Assembly: GCA_039720395.1 (NCBI GenBank)
Contig: CM077829.1
Coordinates: 23,081,955 to 23,145,954 of the forward strand
DNA: 64,000 nucleotides
Source of the DNA: Liquidambar formosana
Lineage: Eukaryota; Streptophyta; Magnoliopsida; Saxifragales; Altingiaceae
Direction of reading: 5' to 3'
Made by a program: the position numbers and the translations under genes. The notes under the pieces are model-generated. The model saw nothing but the letters and a program-made list of their open reading frames with translations. It searched no databases and was not told the origin of the DNA. This document shows positions 44,443 through 56,695 of the stretch, one piece after another; positions within the stretch are counted from its first letter, which is position 1, and every line of letters starts with the position of its first letter.

Positions 44443-44529
44443 CCCGAAGCGGTGTTTCGCTTGATTTTAGGAAACTTCCTATTTTGACGGGATTCCACCT
44501 TCCAAAACACGGATTTCCGAATTTTTTCC

Positions 44530-44536
44530 TATAAAA
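44530..44536 (+). promoter_or_regulatory. TATA box of E2 PMD-B
   Basis: TATAAAA 56 bp before the ATG, about 90 bp after the palindrome; same geometry as E1. Confidence 0.75.
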
Positions 44537-44585
44537 GCACATCCAAGGGGTCTCAAACCCTACTAACATTCATTGAGAGCAAGTT

Positions 44586-45872
44586 ATGGAAGCCCTAGAC
44601 AAACTCTTGAGTGATTTTCTGAAGGTTATGAGTGCGGAGGCGAGGAAGGAGTTCAAGCGCTACCGCTTGGATCCGTTGCTTTCTTTGATGCATGTGAAGC
44701 TTGAAACCACTCTTCTTACTGCTGCTACATATTTTTGGGATCCCCAACTTCATGTATTCCGTTTCAACTATGAAGAGCTATGCCCAACAATGGAAGAGTT
44801 CTGCGCTCTGTATGGAGTTTCACCTGTAGGACCTTTCATCCTCCCTACTCCACGCTCAAGTTACATGATTTCCTTCTCCAACTTCCTTGGGATTTCTCAA
44901 CAAGAGGTCTCCATATTTGTGAAGGATCACATGGTGAACCTTATGGAAATAGCAACTTCCTTCTTGGCCCATGACAGCAAAGGTACCTTGAATTTCGACC
45001 TTCCTACTCAACATGCTCTTGCTTTCTGTTTGATTGGTCGCTTCCTTATCTCCACGGGGACTCTCTATGTCCCTATTCAAATTTGTGAACTGATCCCTTT
45101 TCTTCTTGAACATAACAACCTGATTCCCATGGTGCTAGCTGAAACCCTCAATAGTTTAGACAAAGTTCATGATAACCCCCAAGCCCCATTAGGAGGGAGC
45201 CCCATTCTACTGCAGATGTGGCTTCTTGAAAGGCTTAATTTCTTATCTCCTGCCACCATTAATCCATACAAACCCCAACATTATTGTTGCCGTCGAGTTG
45301 AACTCCCTGGTCAATTTTCTTTGAGGGAATGGTTGGGCTACTTTCACACACTCTCATGGCGAAACATCAGGTGGTTTGTCTCCACATGGGGATGCAAGGA
45401 ACAAATTCTTCTCCGAACTTCTGGGTGTGCTATGGTCAAGCTCATAGGGTTGAGGTCAACTTCATTCTATTGGACTTCAAGAATCCTTCGTCAGATGGGT
45501 GCCATGCAAACCATACCTACTTCTGTGGTATTTGATCATTCTGTCGAACCTGTGGGCCCCACAATGGTTAAGTGGGCCAATACTAGATGGACTGACCAAC
45601 TGAAACTGACTCGAGTTGAAAACACTGACGGGCCTTATGTCATGAGCCCTGAATACAAGACATGGTTGAAGACTAGCTTGGGTGAAAGAGAAACCATTCG
45701 CAGGAAAAGGATTTATGACCTTATCAAGGACACAGGACTTGGATTTTGCAGGGAAGACATTCTGGAAGCAGTGGAAGCAGCACATGCTCATGACTTGCGA
45801 AAGAAGCGAAGACTTGAAAGAAAAGAGAAAAGAGCAAACCAAGAAATTCTGAAGAAAATCAAAAGGACTTGA
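44586..45872 (+). CDS. E2 PMD-B: intact PMD-superfamily-like (DUF7745-like) protein, 428 aa
   Basis: Uninterrupted 428-codon frame antisense to gag-pol, with its own TATA box and palindrome. Residues about 48-75 contain FWDPQLHVFRFNYEELCPTM and EEFCALYGVSPVGPF, like plant mobile-domain/DUF7745 proteins. A middle part has GRFLISTG, IQICELIPF, LGGSPILLQMWLLERL and LREWLGYFHTLSWRN. The last 35 residues are rich in Lys/Arg/Glu (KKRRLERKEKR), probably a helical basic tail or nuclear signal. The E1 copy has identical length and no indels, only two point nonsense changes, so the frame has been under constraint. It converges on integrase. The family assignment is by recollection of pattern; function unknown. 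Confidence 0.85.
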   Translation: MEALDKLLSDFLKVMSAEARKEFKRYRLDPLLSLMHVKLETTLLTAATYFWDPQLHVFRFNYEELCPTMEEFCALYGVSPVGPFILPTPRSSYMISFSNFLGISQQEVSIFVKDHMVNLMEIATSFLAHDSKGTLNFDLPTQHALAFCLIGRFLISTGTLYVPIQICELIPFLLEHNNLIPMVLAETLNSLDKVHDNPQAPLGGSPILLQMWLLERLNFLSPATINPYKPQHYCCRRVELPGQFSLREWLGYFHTLSWRNIRWFVSTWGCKEQILLRTSGCAMVKLIGLRSTSFYWTSRILRQMGAMQTIPTSVVFDHSVEPVGPTMVKWANTRWTDQLKLTRVENTDGPYVMSPEYKTWLKTSLGERETIRRKRIYDLIKDTGLGFCREDILEAVEAAHAHDLRKKRRLERKEKRANQEILKKIKRT

Positions 45873-46199
45873 AGACTTTAGAAATAGGATATCTATGGCA
45901 TGTCAATAGTTCTTTATCTAACACCAATAAATTGCTATGTCAATCAATTAGTTCTAAATGAATTGCCAATAATAATTTAATTTTGAGATTTGTTGTTGTG
46001 GTGTTGTTTGGACCGCACCCAACGTAACTTTATGGGCTGCCTACGTATCCCCATCCTTTTTTCATTTTTTTCTTTTCTTTTCATTTTTTTCTTTTTTCTT
46101 TTTTTTTTTTTTTTTTAGGAATGGGGAATCAGGCCCTCGTAGTTCAAATGCCTTAACTTTTGCCTAGGCCGCCCTTATGGGTTTTCAACCTAGCAGGCC
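45873..46199. other. E2 convergent 3' region with T-rich tract
   Basis: Between the ends of PMD-B and integrase. Possible poly(A) signals CAATAAAT near 45926 and AATAATTTAA near 45970; T/C-rich tract at 46058-46116. GCCTACGTATCCCCAT (46040) is shared with E1. Confidence 0.6.
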
Positions 46200-49100
46200 T
46201 TACACATAGTACTTCTTCAATTGATCCAAATTGGTAGGGCGAGCGAACTCAATTCCATCCAAATCCATGAGGCGAACAGCCCCTGCTGGTAATATCTCCT
46301 TGATAACATACGGGCCACCCCAACTTGGCTTGAACTTCCCTCGTGGATCAAAAATTGGAGCTCTGATTTCTTTCAACACCAAATCCCCTGTCTTCAAACC
46401 TCGGTCTTTGACATGCTTGTTGAATGCTCTTGCAACCCTTCGCTGATAGCCCTGCACATGATACAAGGCCCTCAATCGCCTTTCATCGAGCAATGCCAGC
46501 TCATCATAACGGTTCTTAACCCAATCTGCTTCTGCTATCTGACTCTCCATAGCAACCCGTAATGACGGTACCTCCAACTCAATAGGCAAAACAGCCTCCA
46601 TCCCATACACCAAGGAATAAGGGGTAGCCCCTGTTGATGATCTCACAGATGTTCTATAGCCCCACAAGGCTAATGGCAACTTCTCATGCCAATCAGTGTA
46701 GGTGTCAGCTGTTTTCTGTAATATCTTCTTAACATTCTTGTTGGCGGCCTCCACTGCCCCATTAGTCTGTGGGCGATAAGGGGAGGATAGATGGTGCACT
46801 ATATTGTATTTCTGCAAAAGTTCCTTGGTTTCTTTCTGAAAGTGCTGACCATTGTCTGAAATGATCTCATGGGGTACCCCATACCTGTAGATGATGTTGA
46901 GCTGTATGAACTGTGCTACCTTCTTGGCGTTCAGGGTCTTGAAAGATGCTGCCTCTACCCACTTAGTGAAGTAATCGATGGCTACCAAGATGTACTCATG
47001 CCCATTGGAGGCTTTTGGCTTAATCTGCCCAATTATATCTATCCCCCACACTGCAAACGGCCAAGGCGATGACATGCTTGTCAAAGGCATGGAAGGCAAG
47101 TGTTGTCCATTAGCAAAGACTTGACATTTGTGACACTTCTTAACATGTGCATGGCAATCTCTCTCCATTGTAGACCAATAGTAGCCCAACCTCATGATTT
47201 TCTTAGCTAGCATATAACCATTCATGTGCGGTGCTCCAACTCCTTCATGGATTTCACTAACAAGACGTTCGGCTTCTTCCTCAGTGACACACAACAGATG
47301 GACCCCATCGTATGACCTTCGGTATAGCTTTCCTCCACACAAAACATAGTGACTTGCCAGTCTTCTTAGTGTTCTCCTATCAACGCGGGTTGCTCCTTCA
47401 GGATACTCCCTTTCCTCAATGAGTTTCATGATGTCATAGTACCAAGGATGGCCATCTTTTACTTCTCCTTCTCGAATAGAGCAGCAGTACACAGGTTTTT
47501 CTCTACATTCTATCACCAACGGTTTTACATTCCCACCATCCGGGATTTCCACCATGGAAGCTAGAGTTGCCAAAGCATCGGCGAACTGATTCTTATTTCT
47601 TGACAAATAATTGAACTCTATTCCCACAAATTCTTTAGTCAAGGCTTCTAAGTATGCATGATATGGCAGCAGCTTCTCATCACGAGTCTTCCACTCTCCC
47701 TTTATCTGGCAGATAATCAGTGCTGAATCTCCAAAAACCTCTAACTCTTTGATCCCCAATTCTAGTGCAGCTTCCAATGCGAGGATGCAGGCTTCATACT
47801 CAGCAATGTTGTTGGTTGCTTCAAACCCTAGCTTAACTGCCAAGGGTGTAAATGCTTCTTCAGGTGAAACCAATAGGACTCCTATCCCATACCCTCTCTT
47901 ATTTGCAGCTCCATCAAAGTATACTTTCCAACTCTTCCTTCCAATCTCCAGGACATCCTCATCGGGGAATTGATCATTAAATTGTTCTGATGACGCCACA
48001 GGGCAGCTAGCCAAGTAATCTGCAATGACACTTCCTTTTACTGACTTCTGTGTTACATACTTTATGTCAAATTCATTGAGAAGAATCGACCATCGGGCAG
48101 TTCTGTAGGACAAGACCGGCCTTTCTATCAAGTACTTCAGTGGGTCCATTCGGCTTATCAAGAAAACCTCATACGACATCATGTAGTGACGTAGTTTCTG
48201 AGTTGCCCATACCAAAGCCACACAAGCCTTCTCTATGGCGTTGTACTTCACCTCATAATCTGTCATCTTCTTGCTTAGATAGTAAATGGCATTCTCCTTT
48301 TTTGACCCCTCAAGGTACTGAGCTAGCATAGCTCCCGTCGCGGTTTCAGTGACCGTCAAGTATAACAATAACGGTTCACCTTGTCGCGGGGGAACTAGAA
48401 TTGGTGGATTACTCAAATACCTTTTGATAGTCTCAAAGGCTTCTTGACATTCTTCATTCCATACCTTCGGCACACCCTTCTTAAGCAACTTGAAAATTGG
48501 CTCACATACCATAGTCAAATTAGCAATGAACCTGCTTATGTACTGAATTCTCCCCAAGAACCCTCGAATCTGCTTTTCTGTGCTAGGCGGCTCCATCTCC
48601 ACAATGGCCTTGATTTTTCCCGAATCAACCTCAATTCCTCTCTGAGTAATCATGAATCCTAATAGCTTGCCTGCGGTGACACCAAAAGCGCATTTCTGAG
48701 GATTCAACCGCAAGTTGTACTTCTTTGCTCGCTCTAGGAATCTTTCCAGTGCCCTGAAGTGTCCTTCTCGATCCACGGACTTCACGATCATGTCGTCCAC
48801 ATATACTTCCACTTCCTTATGGATCATGTCGTGCAGCAATGTTGTAGCAGCTCTCTGATAGGTAGCCCCGGCATTTCTCAAACCGAACGGCATCACTTTG
48901 TAACAATATGTTCCCCACTGTGTGATAAAGGCCGTTTTCTCCATATCTTGCAGCGCCATCTTTATCTGATTGTATCCGGAAAACCCATCCATGAAAGAGA
49001 GGAGCGCATGTCCTACAGTACTATCTACCAATACATCAATGTGAGGCAAAGGAAAATCATCCTTAGGGCTTGCTGCATTAAGATCTCGAAAATCCACACA

Positions 49101-49578
49101 CATCCTCACTTTTCCATCCTTTTTAGGCACGGGAACTATATTAGATAACCACTTGGGATACTCCACAACCTGTAGGAACCCCGCATCGAGTTGCTTGGTT
49201 ACTTCCTCCTTTACCTTCAATGCCCACTCGGGTTTCAATCTTCTCAATTTTTGCTTTACCGGCTTTTTAAGGGGATTGGTGGGGATGAAGTGCTGCACAA
49301 TGTCTGGATCTATGCCGGGCATGTCTTCATAAGACCATGCAAAGGCCGTTATGTTGGCCTTTAAGAGGGCTATCAGCTTTTCTTTTTCAAGTGGTGAGAG
49401 GGTTATCCCAATTTTAATTATCTTTGGCAATTCATTTGTCCCTAAATTGATTGATTCCAATTCATCCATGTTAGGTTCGGTGACACCCCTTTTCCTTCGC
49501 TCGGCGAGCTCCGGGGGGACGTCATTCCTAGGATCTATATCCATGCCATAAATATCCATAGAAGAGAGAAAGGAAACA
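46200..49578 (-). CDS. pol: E2 pol: intact RT, RNase H, archaeal-type RNase H, integrase
   Basis: Open from the intron acceptor (49578) to the stop at 46200, about 1125 codons; the conserved N terminus is MDIYGMDIDPRND. Order: reverse transcriptase (CVDFRDLNAASPKDDFPLPH; VMPFGLRNAGATYQ; catalytic YVDD near 48790-48805), RT-linked RNase H, second archaeal-type RNase H (VYFDGAANKRGYGIGVLL near 47890-47920; NIAEYEACILALEAAL), integrase (H-H-C-C zinc region ending KCHKC; WGIDIIG near 47035; ISDNGQHF near 46850; NGAVEAANK near 46745; C-terminal region LKEIRAPIFDPRGKFKPSW). All catalytic acidic residues are present. The second RNase H places it in the Tat lineage. Translation presumably follows splicing of the intron onto gag-pro. 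Confidence 0.95.
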
Positions 49579-49764
49579 CTGCAAGCAAACAATATATAAA
49601 AGAAACACACTTCATTAAAGGAACTAACAAAAAGACACAAACTTGAAGACAGAAAAGGAAACAAAACTTGGTGCCACAACTATGAAACGACTCCTAACTC
49701 CACAAAGTGGGATAGGCGGACACACTTTATTGAAAGCAGGAGAGACTCTAACTAAGGAACCTAC
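49579..49764 (-). other. E2 intron between protease and RT
   Basis: Donor CTT/GTAGGT, acceptor TTTGCTTGCAG/TGTTTCC; 186 bp. Splicing removes the TAG stop at 49761 and joins the frames as SSFVSFLSSMD, matching E1. Confidence 0.75.
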
Positions 49765-50813
49765 AAGCTACTATCAGGCAGGTCATGATCTTCCTCTTCA
49801 AGGATCTCTGCAATGGCTCCATCTTCTAGGTACCAATTATGAAGCGGCATGGTTGCATGGTGAATTGACGAATCTTGGCAATCTTCTGTTGCTGACTCCC
49901 CCAAAGTAAGAACCATATCTTGGAACATGGTAACTATAGCCTCGGTATCCGCATGTTCTACCCAGTCTTCTTTCTTCTTTCCCATAGAATTGTACCAACT
50001 TGTCAAGCTCTGAGGATTCAGCCCCTCTGTAAAGTACTTGTCACAAAAATCCTTATCTGCCAATGCTGGATCAAAACTTGGGTAAAAAGTGCAATAGTGT
50101 GATGGCTATTCCTTCTCGAACTCTTTTTCTATACATTGCACATACTCAAACCCAGACAAGGGTATCTCAACTGATTCTGGTTTTATTTCGCATATGGGTA
50201 CACCCGCCATTTTCAAATCATAGTCCCCTTGAAGTGTAACGATGGCTCCCTCATGTGGGAACTTTACCTTTTGATGCAATGATGATGGTACAGCCCCAGC
50301 AGGATGAATCCAAGGCCTTCCCAATAACAGATTAAAGCATGACGGCACATCCAAGACTTGAAACTCCACTCTGAACTCCGTGGGTCCCATGATTAAAGGT
50401 AAAGTGACCACCCCAATTACTTCTCTACGGGTATTATCATACGCCCTCACTGTCTGCCCAGATGGAGTGAAATCAGTGGGCCCCAAGCCCAAAACAGTTG
50501 CAGTTCTCAAGGGACATACATTCAACGCGGAACCATTATCGATCAAGACCGTAGGAACTCTCTTCCCCATGGTATCAACAGTTATATGCAAGGCTTGGGA
50601 GTGGCTTGGCCCACTCTTAGGTAAGTCTGCCTCCGTGAACACTATAGTGGAATTCTTCGGAGCAGGGTTTACTAAATTCACCAATCCCTCAGGGGACAAA
50701 TCAACCGGAACCTGTATCTGATTTAACAACTTCAGCACTGTCTGTCTGTGTTTGTGGGAGGCCATAAGCAAGCCCCATATGGTGATATTGGCATTGGTCT
50801 TCTTCAACTGTCA
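49761..50813 (-). pseudogene. pro: E2 protease region, G-patch deleted
   Basis: Continuation of gag after the TGA at 50811-50813 (E1 has AGG). It contains the aspartic protease with LIDNGSALNV (near 50535-50565), LGRPWIHPAGAVPSSLHQ and LQGDYDLKMAGVPICEI. At 50106-50108 a TAG follows EFEKE. The next sequence jumps to the part equivalent to E1 YCGFPEPTFDQ, so the segment that encodes the G-patch in E1 (about 27190 to 26865) is missing. The remaining tail (MADKDFCDKYF..., EDHDLPDSSL) is open to the intron. Confidence 0.85.
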
Positions 50814-52775
50814 GAGTACTTCGTCCTCCTCTTCTTGCACATCAAGGCGCTTATCTAACTCACCCAGTGGATTATCAGATTCCAAGTGCGGAGGCTTGAA
50901 ATGGCGGCCCCCTCTTGTCATGTGGTCTATTTCTTCATCACTAGCCCATATGTCATCAATCTCATTTGTGTCACCCATTAGGTCATCCCATTCAATCATG
51001 TCAATGTCCTCCATCTGCACCTCTTCGGGTATATCATCCCAACCAGTGGGAATTATGGGCTCACTTGGCAATGGATCAGGATAAAGCACATAGTAATCAA
51101 ATTTCCCCGAAGGTTCTCCCAACAACCCCACTCGAGGGTCTCCTGCTTCATACCTTTCTTTCAACTGCTGTTGGATGGACTTCTTTGGCAATTGTAGGGT
51201 CTTTTGATCAATGAGGTCTTGAACGACCTTTCTCAACATAGCACAGTCATCAGTGTCATGGCCGGGTATACCATGGTATTGGCAATATTGATGGGGTGTT
51301 TGGGGTCTTGGCTTTGGAAGGTGGGGTATGATAAGGCCTTGGTTGCAGCATTGGTGAAAGGCTTGGGTCAAGGACATGGGTAACGGGGTATATTGTCTTA
51401 TGGGTAGGCAAGGTCGAGATGGGTCGGCTTCAATGGCATTTATGGAGTTGGATGAATTATGAGAGGGAAGTGGATTTTGAGTGACATTTGGGCGATTTGG
51501 TGGAGTTGGTGGTGAGATGATTTGCTTGTCAAGTAAGTCTTGGATCTCATGCCTAAGGCGATAGCAACGGTTGGTTGAGTGGCCTTTGGCTTGGTGGAAT
51601 TTGCAGTATTCATTCTCATTGTAGCTCTTGGGCAATGGGTTTGGTGGTGGTCTTGGGTCGAGAGGTTTCAACAGGCCTCGGCTTTTTAGCTTTTCAAGTA
51701 CTTTCTCAAGCGGCATATGCAGCTCGGTGAATTGGCGAGGTGGGTTGGTGTCATTTAGGGAGATAGGTTGAATGGGTAGGGCTATGGCATTGACCTCGGC
51801 ATTGTTTTTCCCAGCAAAGTTCGGCCTGCGGCTCTTTTGGACTTCTTCTACCTTGATTGACCCATCGGCAATGGCATCCTCAACTTGTGTACCCGCTCCG
51901 ATAAGAGCCTTGAAATTAGGGAAGTAGTGAGCAAAGAGGTGCTTGTGATACACCGGCAATAGGTTCTTAACCACCAACTGAATCTGATCTTCCTCATTCG
52001 GTCTATCCGCCATTTTCGAGGCCTTTTGCCTCCACCTTGTAATGAAAGCGGAAAAAGTCTCATTAGCCCCTTGTTTTGTGGTCTCTAGGTCCCTTCTTGT
52101 GACATCCACCTCAGTGTTGTACTTGTAGTGCTCTGAAAACTCATTACATATGTCCTCCCAAGTCCGGGTTCTATTCTCATCCAAGGCTAGGAACCATTTT
52201 AAAGCAGAAGTGGCGAGGGTTTCATGGAACATTTGGGCCAAGAGTTCATCTGTTGCTCCTCGAGGGTGCATAGCTCGTACATACATCTTCAAATGGGTCT
52301 TAGGGCAGCCCGTTCCATCAAACTTTTCTAATTCGGGCATCTTGAATTGTAATGGAATACGAGCTTGAGGGAACAAAGATAGGGTACGTACATCCACCAT
52401 GTCATCTGTCCTACGGATTCCCTTTATAGTTCTCTCCAAGGCTCCTACCTTACTAGCCAACACAGAGTCTGTATCAAAGGTCTTCCCCTTACTTCCCCCT
52501 TCTAGGTTAAAAACTTCAGGTGATTCATTCCCCTTGGGCTGAGTGCTTCCCCCATCATTGGTCTTAGTGCCTTCTCCAGACTGGGTCCCATTTTCGGTGT
52601 TATCCCCCGGGGTACGGCCATTATTCTGTTCGGGTTCGGACATCTTATGTTGGATATCTTGGGCCATTTTCAATGCTCTCTCGGATACATCAGTGGTGTA
52701 ATCAAGTTTGGTCATGATAGCCTTCAAATAGGTCTCAACATCAAAACCCCTTTCACTAGTTGCTTCATCGGCCAT
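50811..52775 (-). pseudogene. gag: E2 gag
   Basis: About 654 codons from ATG 52775 (MADEATSE) to a TGA at 50811 that E1 does not have. The longer frame upstream to 52805 has only a GTG start. Regions: helical N terminus, acidic/Gly-rich linker, Retrotrans_gag (FDGTGCPKTHLKMYVRAMHP; LATSALKWFLALDENRTRTW), then two C-x2-H-x4-H-x4-C knuckle-like motifs (CKFHQAKGHSTNRC near 51580-51610; CQYHGIPGHDTDDC near 51255-51285) and an acidic tail (MIEWDDLMGDTNEIDDIW). The stop truncates the protein before protease, so this copy could still make Gag alone. Confidence 0.9.
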
Positions 52776-53501
52776 GTCTGACTGGTTGGTAGAATCAATC
52801 TTCACTAAGCGCCCTTGCTGGTCGCGGATCCAAGCCAGTACGTCTTCTCACTCCTCTAAGAAAGGGAACAATCAGTCTCTCATCCTAAGGGTATGTCCTA
52901 GGCTTCCATATTTATCCCAATGACTTCACGCCATATATACTCAATTAGTCCCTTTTAATCCAATCACCTTTGCAAGGGTCATGGGCGAAAGGTACGTATT
53001 AAGGATATAGGGTGCAAAGGTCCTCTATTAATTTTTCCATTAAGCACATCACAAACACGGTCATGATATCATTACAAACAATGTGGGTGCATAAGGGTGA
53101 AACCATAGTGTCCTACAAGTCTGTCTATATGGACTAATGATAAGGGTAGGCTGGGGTCCTTCACTTGCTTGAGCAATCTTTATACCTAACCACATGTGGC
53201 ATCAGGAACGCCGCGTGGGTCCAGCAGTACGTGATTAACTCATTTAATATACCCAAGGGCAAGCCCAAGGGTACTTGGCAAGAGAGGTTGAGAGCTTTCG
53301 CCCCAACTCATGGAATCAGGAAAACCAAGGTTGAGGCTAGGCCCGTCAGTGGCAAGGGACATCGATCCTAACATGCAAGAGTTTGCGCACACAATGCAAT
53401 AAATGAAAGCACACAATCAAGCGAATGCAATGTGATTGATTTTAATTAAACAAAAGAAATTAACTTAGCCCAATCAAATTGTATAGAATCTAGCCCACAA
53501 A
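52776..53501 (-). other. E2 leader (primer site to gag)
   Basis: Non-coding leader, alignable to E1 29838-30694 and about 130 bp shorter. The part at 53090-53420 is the most conserved. Confidence 0.6.
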
Positions 53502-53519
53502 TCCCCAGTGGAGTCGCCA
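53502..53519 (-). other. E2 primer binding site
   Basis: Element-sense TGGCGACTCCACTGGGGA, identical to E1, three bases from the 5' LTR. Confidence 0.8.
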
Positions 53520-55708
53520 AACTGTGAACCCCGAAAAACGTGAGGCCCACAAGGGGTTTAAAAGTCGCCAGTCTGTGGACCCAGGAAAGCGGGTTAAGGG
53601 CCCACGGGGCGGTCTTAGGTTTGAAAAAAAAAAAGAAAGGAGTCGCCACCTTATTTTTTAAAGGAAATAAGGAAAACCCTAAAAAACAGTTTTGTTTTAG
53701 GAAAACAAAAGATTGACTCCATATTTAAAAATGGAAAGGCAAATGATCTTTTGGAAACCAGAGAAATCGGGGATTCGGAGGCTAAGTTACGATATGGGAA
53801 GGTTCTAGGCAAAGCCTATAGGCACCCATATCGCCCTAAACGGTCTCTTAATTTAATTGGGCTAAATCAAAGTCTTAATCACACACAAATCAACAGTTAT
53901 CATCACAGGACAGCATGCATATCATTCATCCATTCATCCATATAATCAAGTAAATCAAAGAAAAACAGAAAAAGAAAGAGGGGGGAGAAGAAAACCTAGG
54001 ATATTTAGTATCCTAGGGCGGACTTGAACATCACGAAGAGCGCCTACGTACCATGTATGGAAATACATGGATCAAAGTCCACGTAGTTCGAAAGGGAATA
54101 GGGTTATAACCTAATCAAGGCCTATGGTAAACCCTAAGTTTCCTTTCAAGTAAAACATGGTAAGCTTCCAAAAATGAACGATTCTCAAAAGGTTTTTGGT
54201 AAGTATGGAATTTGATAAAAGATGGAAACTTTGATTTAAAAGGTATTCTTTATTGAAAGGAAACTATAGAATCTACCATACCCCTCTATTAGGAAACAAC
54301 CCTAGGGGGGGAGAAAGGGAAAGTTTTAAGGAAAGGAAAGAAGGGTGAATTGGGGCACCCTCACACCCTACTTACCTTAAGCAAAAGCAACCTGTCAAAG
54401 TAACCACCCTATTGCATAGGGTAATTACCTTATTTGTAAGATTTCATCTCACAATAGCCAAAATAACCACCCCACATTGGTGGGGTAGTTGCACCTGTTG
54501 TACCTGTCAAAGCACCTGCAATTTCCATGCAAAACATACCAAAAATGCCAACCAAACAAGCTAGATGCCAAATCAAGCTATTATCATGCCCAAACATAGG
54601 CTAACACATGCTCCAAATATCATATCAAGGACAAATAACAGATCTGGACAGAAATGAAATAAGGCTCAAAATCAACCACGAGTCATGCAACAACATGAAT
54701 CATAAGCTAACTAAAACCCTAATTCAACCCTACATGCAATGACATGCGAAAAACTCTAAAATCCACTACTATGAATGCAGAAAAATATCATAGTTATCAA
54801 ATATGCAGCACGTACATATCAACTACGAAGAAAACACAAAGAAAAACCCTAAGCTATCATGCTATATGCTACTTTCCTAATACAAGGATGAATGAAACCC
54901 TAGAATCACAATTGTGCTCAAAATCACATAAAATAACTCTAAATCATGCAAAAGTCATTGTGGACATCATTCTAATCATGCATATTAATCAATAGAAGCA
55001 TCAACACATGATAAAAACACAAGCTTGCACATGAAATATAGCTATTCTAAGTAAAAGCCTAATTTCAGCACAAGAGAAACCCTAGAATTGCAAACATGCA
55101 TTAAATCACATGGAACAGCATCCTAGCATACTAAACAGCCCATGAATATTATCCTAATCATGCATACTAGCTAATAGAAGTATCAAAACACAATAAAAAC
55201 ACAAGCTTCAATATGCAAAGGTGGTATTTCATGTAGAAAACCAATTTCAGCACTAAGGAAACCCTAAAGTCCCAAACATGCAATAAATCACATGGAATAG
55301 CATCCTAGCATACTAAACAGCCCACAAATATGATCCTAAACATGCATGGAAGCAACAAGACATGATAAAAACACAAGCTTTGATATGCAATCATCCTATT
55401 CTATGCAAAAACCCTAACTTTAAAAGAGAGAAGAGGAGGAAGGGGGGGAATACCTATGGTGAAGTATCCTTTTGCTGCTGTAGGGAGTCCTCCTTCTCTT
55501 GTGTACTGCTGGGAGTTCCTTCCTTCAAGCCTTTAAGCAATGCTCCAGCCCTCCTCCAAGCTTACTCTCACACTCTCTCACTCAAAGTATAGGTTAAACT
55601 ACCCTAAGGATGGCTGCCATAGCCTCCAAGTCTCACACATGCCTCACACTTCAGAATTTTCTCTCCCAGTGGCCTCCAAAGTCCCCCCATTGCTGAAGTA
55701 TAAGGGGG

Positions 55709-55716
55709 TATTTATA
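55709..55716 (-). promoter_or_regulatory. TATA box of E2 5' LTR
   Basis: TATAAATA on the minus strand, about 190 bp downstream of the palindrome. Confidence 0.75.
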
Positions 55717-55903
55717 GGGATTGAGGGAAAACCCTCAATGGTTGGGATTAAAACCCTAGGGATTGATCCAAGGGCTCTTAGAGGTTCCCTTGGGGCTCAA
55801 GTAGGTCAAATAGGGCTGAAATTAGGGTTAAATGGCGGCTAAAGGCGAGCAAATCCGAGAAAATAGGATGGGAGCCGCGTCAAGGCTCAAAATAGGAAAG
55901 TGG

Positions 55904-55983
55904 CTCGGGTGACCACCTGGGGCTGGGCGGCTAGCAGCCTGGGCCCAGGCGGCTAGCCGCCCAGGCCTGGGTGGTCACCCGAG
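55904..55983. promoter_or_regulatory. 80-bp palindrome, copy 8 (E2 5' LTR)
   Basis: Copy 5 with one transition that improves pairing (CCTGGGTGG here, CCTAGGTGG in the 3' LTR). Confidence 0.9.
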
Positions 55984-56690
55984 GCCATGTCAGCTTCAGC
56001 CCATTTTTGACCCTTTCAGCTTCCAAATGTGTTTCAGGGCCCAAATCAACTCCGATTTTGACGAAACGAAAGCCAAAACGACCGTGTTTCGAAGGGGAAT
56101 GTAATTTGAGTCACTTGAGGGCAAGAAACCCTAGCCATGGCTGCATGGTTGGGTCCTACAAAGGTGGTTAACCGCTATGCCTCACCATCGCTTAACTTAG
56201 GTATGCACATAGGGTCGCACCGAATGCTTTCCAATTCGAAATTCAACCTCCCTAAACACATTTGGGGATGAAATTAAGACCAATCAAGGTCAAATGAGTA
56301 GTCATAGAGTGAAAATCATGAGCCAATTCGAGCTAACCCGAAGTAGGTCTCTTAGCCAACTTGAGCCTTGTTGAGCCATTCTAATCCCGAACATTCAATT
56401 CATCGAATTGAACCCACAAATACCTCAAATACAACCTTATGAACTCCAATTGGCAACTTGGAGATCATTTCAAGGTCAAATGGAAAGTTTGTGATCAAAA
56501 AGACAATTATGCCCCTCAAGTCACAAAAGTTCTTATTAACCCTCAAGATCAACTCCAAATTGAACCAAAATTCATACACACCATCCTTAGGACCCTAGAA
56601 ACTCAATGCAAAAGACTAGACTCAAAAAGGAAACAAAAAGACACATGCAATGACAAACCCTAGCTAAGGTGGCAAAAATGGGGTGTGACA

Positions 56691-56695
56691 GTCCA
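56691..56695. repeat. Target-site duplication of E2, right copy (GTCCA)
   Basis: Second copy of the 5-bp duplication; E3 LTR sequence continues from here. Confidence 0.95.

Larger units (their letters stand above)
35938..56690 (-). mobile_element. E2: complete 20.75-kb Tat/Ogre-type element, the youngest gypsy copy here
   Basis: Complete element with two LTRs of exactly 3168 bp that differ at about ten positions by eye, and TSD GTCCA. Same plan as E1: gag-pro, intron, intact RT-RNaseH-aRNaseH-integrase frame, intact antisense PMD-B, antisense PMD-A with two stops, and a tandem hairpin array. Its gag-pro has two stops and lacks the G-patch, so it should depend on Gag/protease from another copy despite its recent insertion. 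Confidence 0.97.
53523..56690 (-). mobile_element. E2 5' LTR
   Basis: 3168 bp, almost identical to 35938-39105. Differences noted: near 54527, 54951, 55386, 55532, 55729, 55967, 55989, 56045 and 56195. In element sense it carries the active promoter: palindrome 55904-55983, TATAAATA 55709-55716. Confidence 0.97.
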
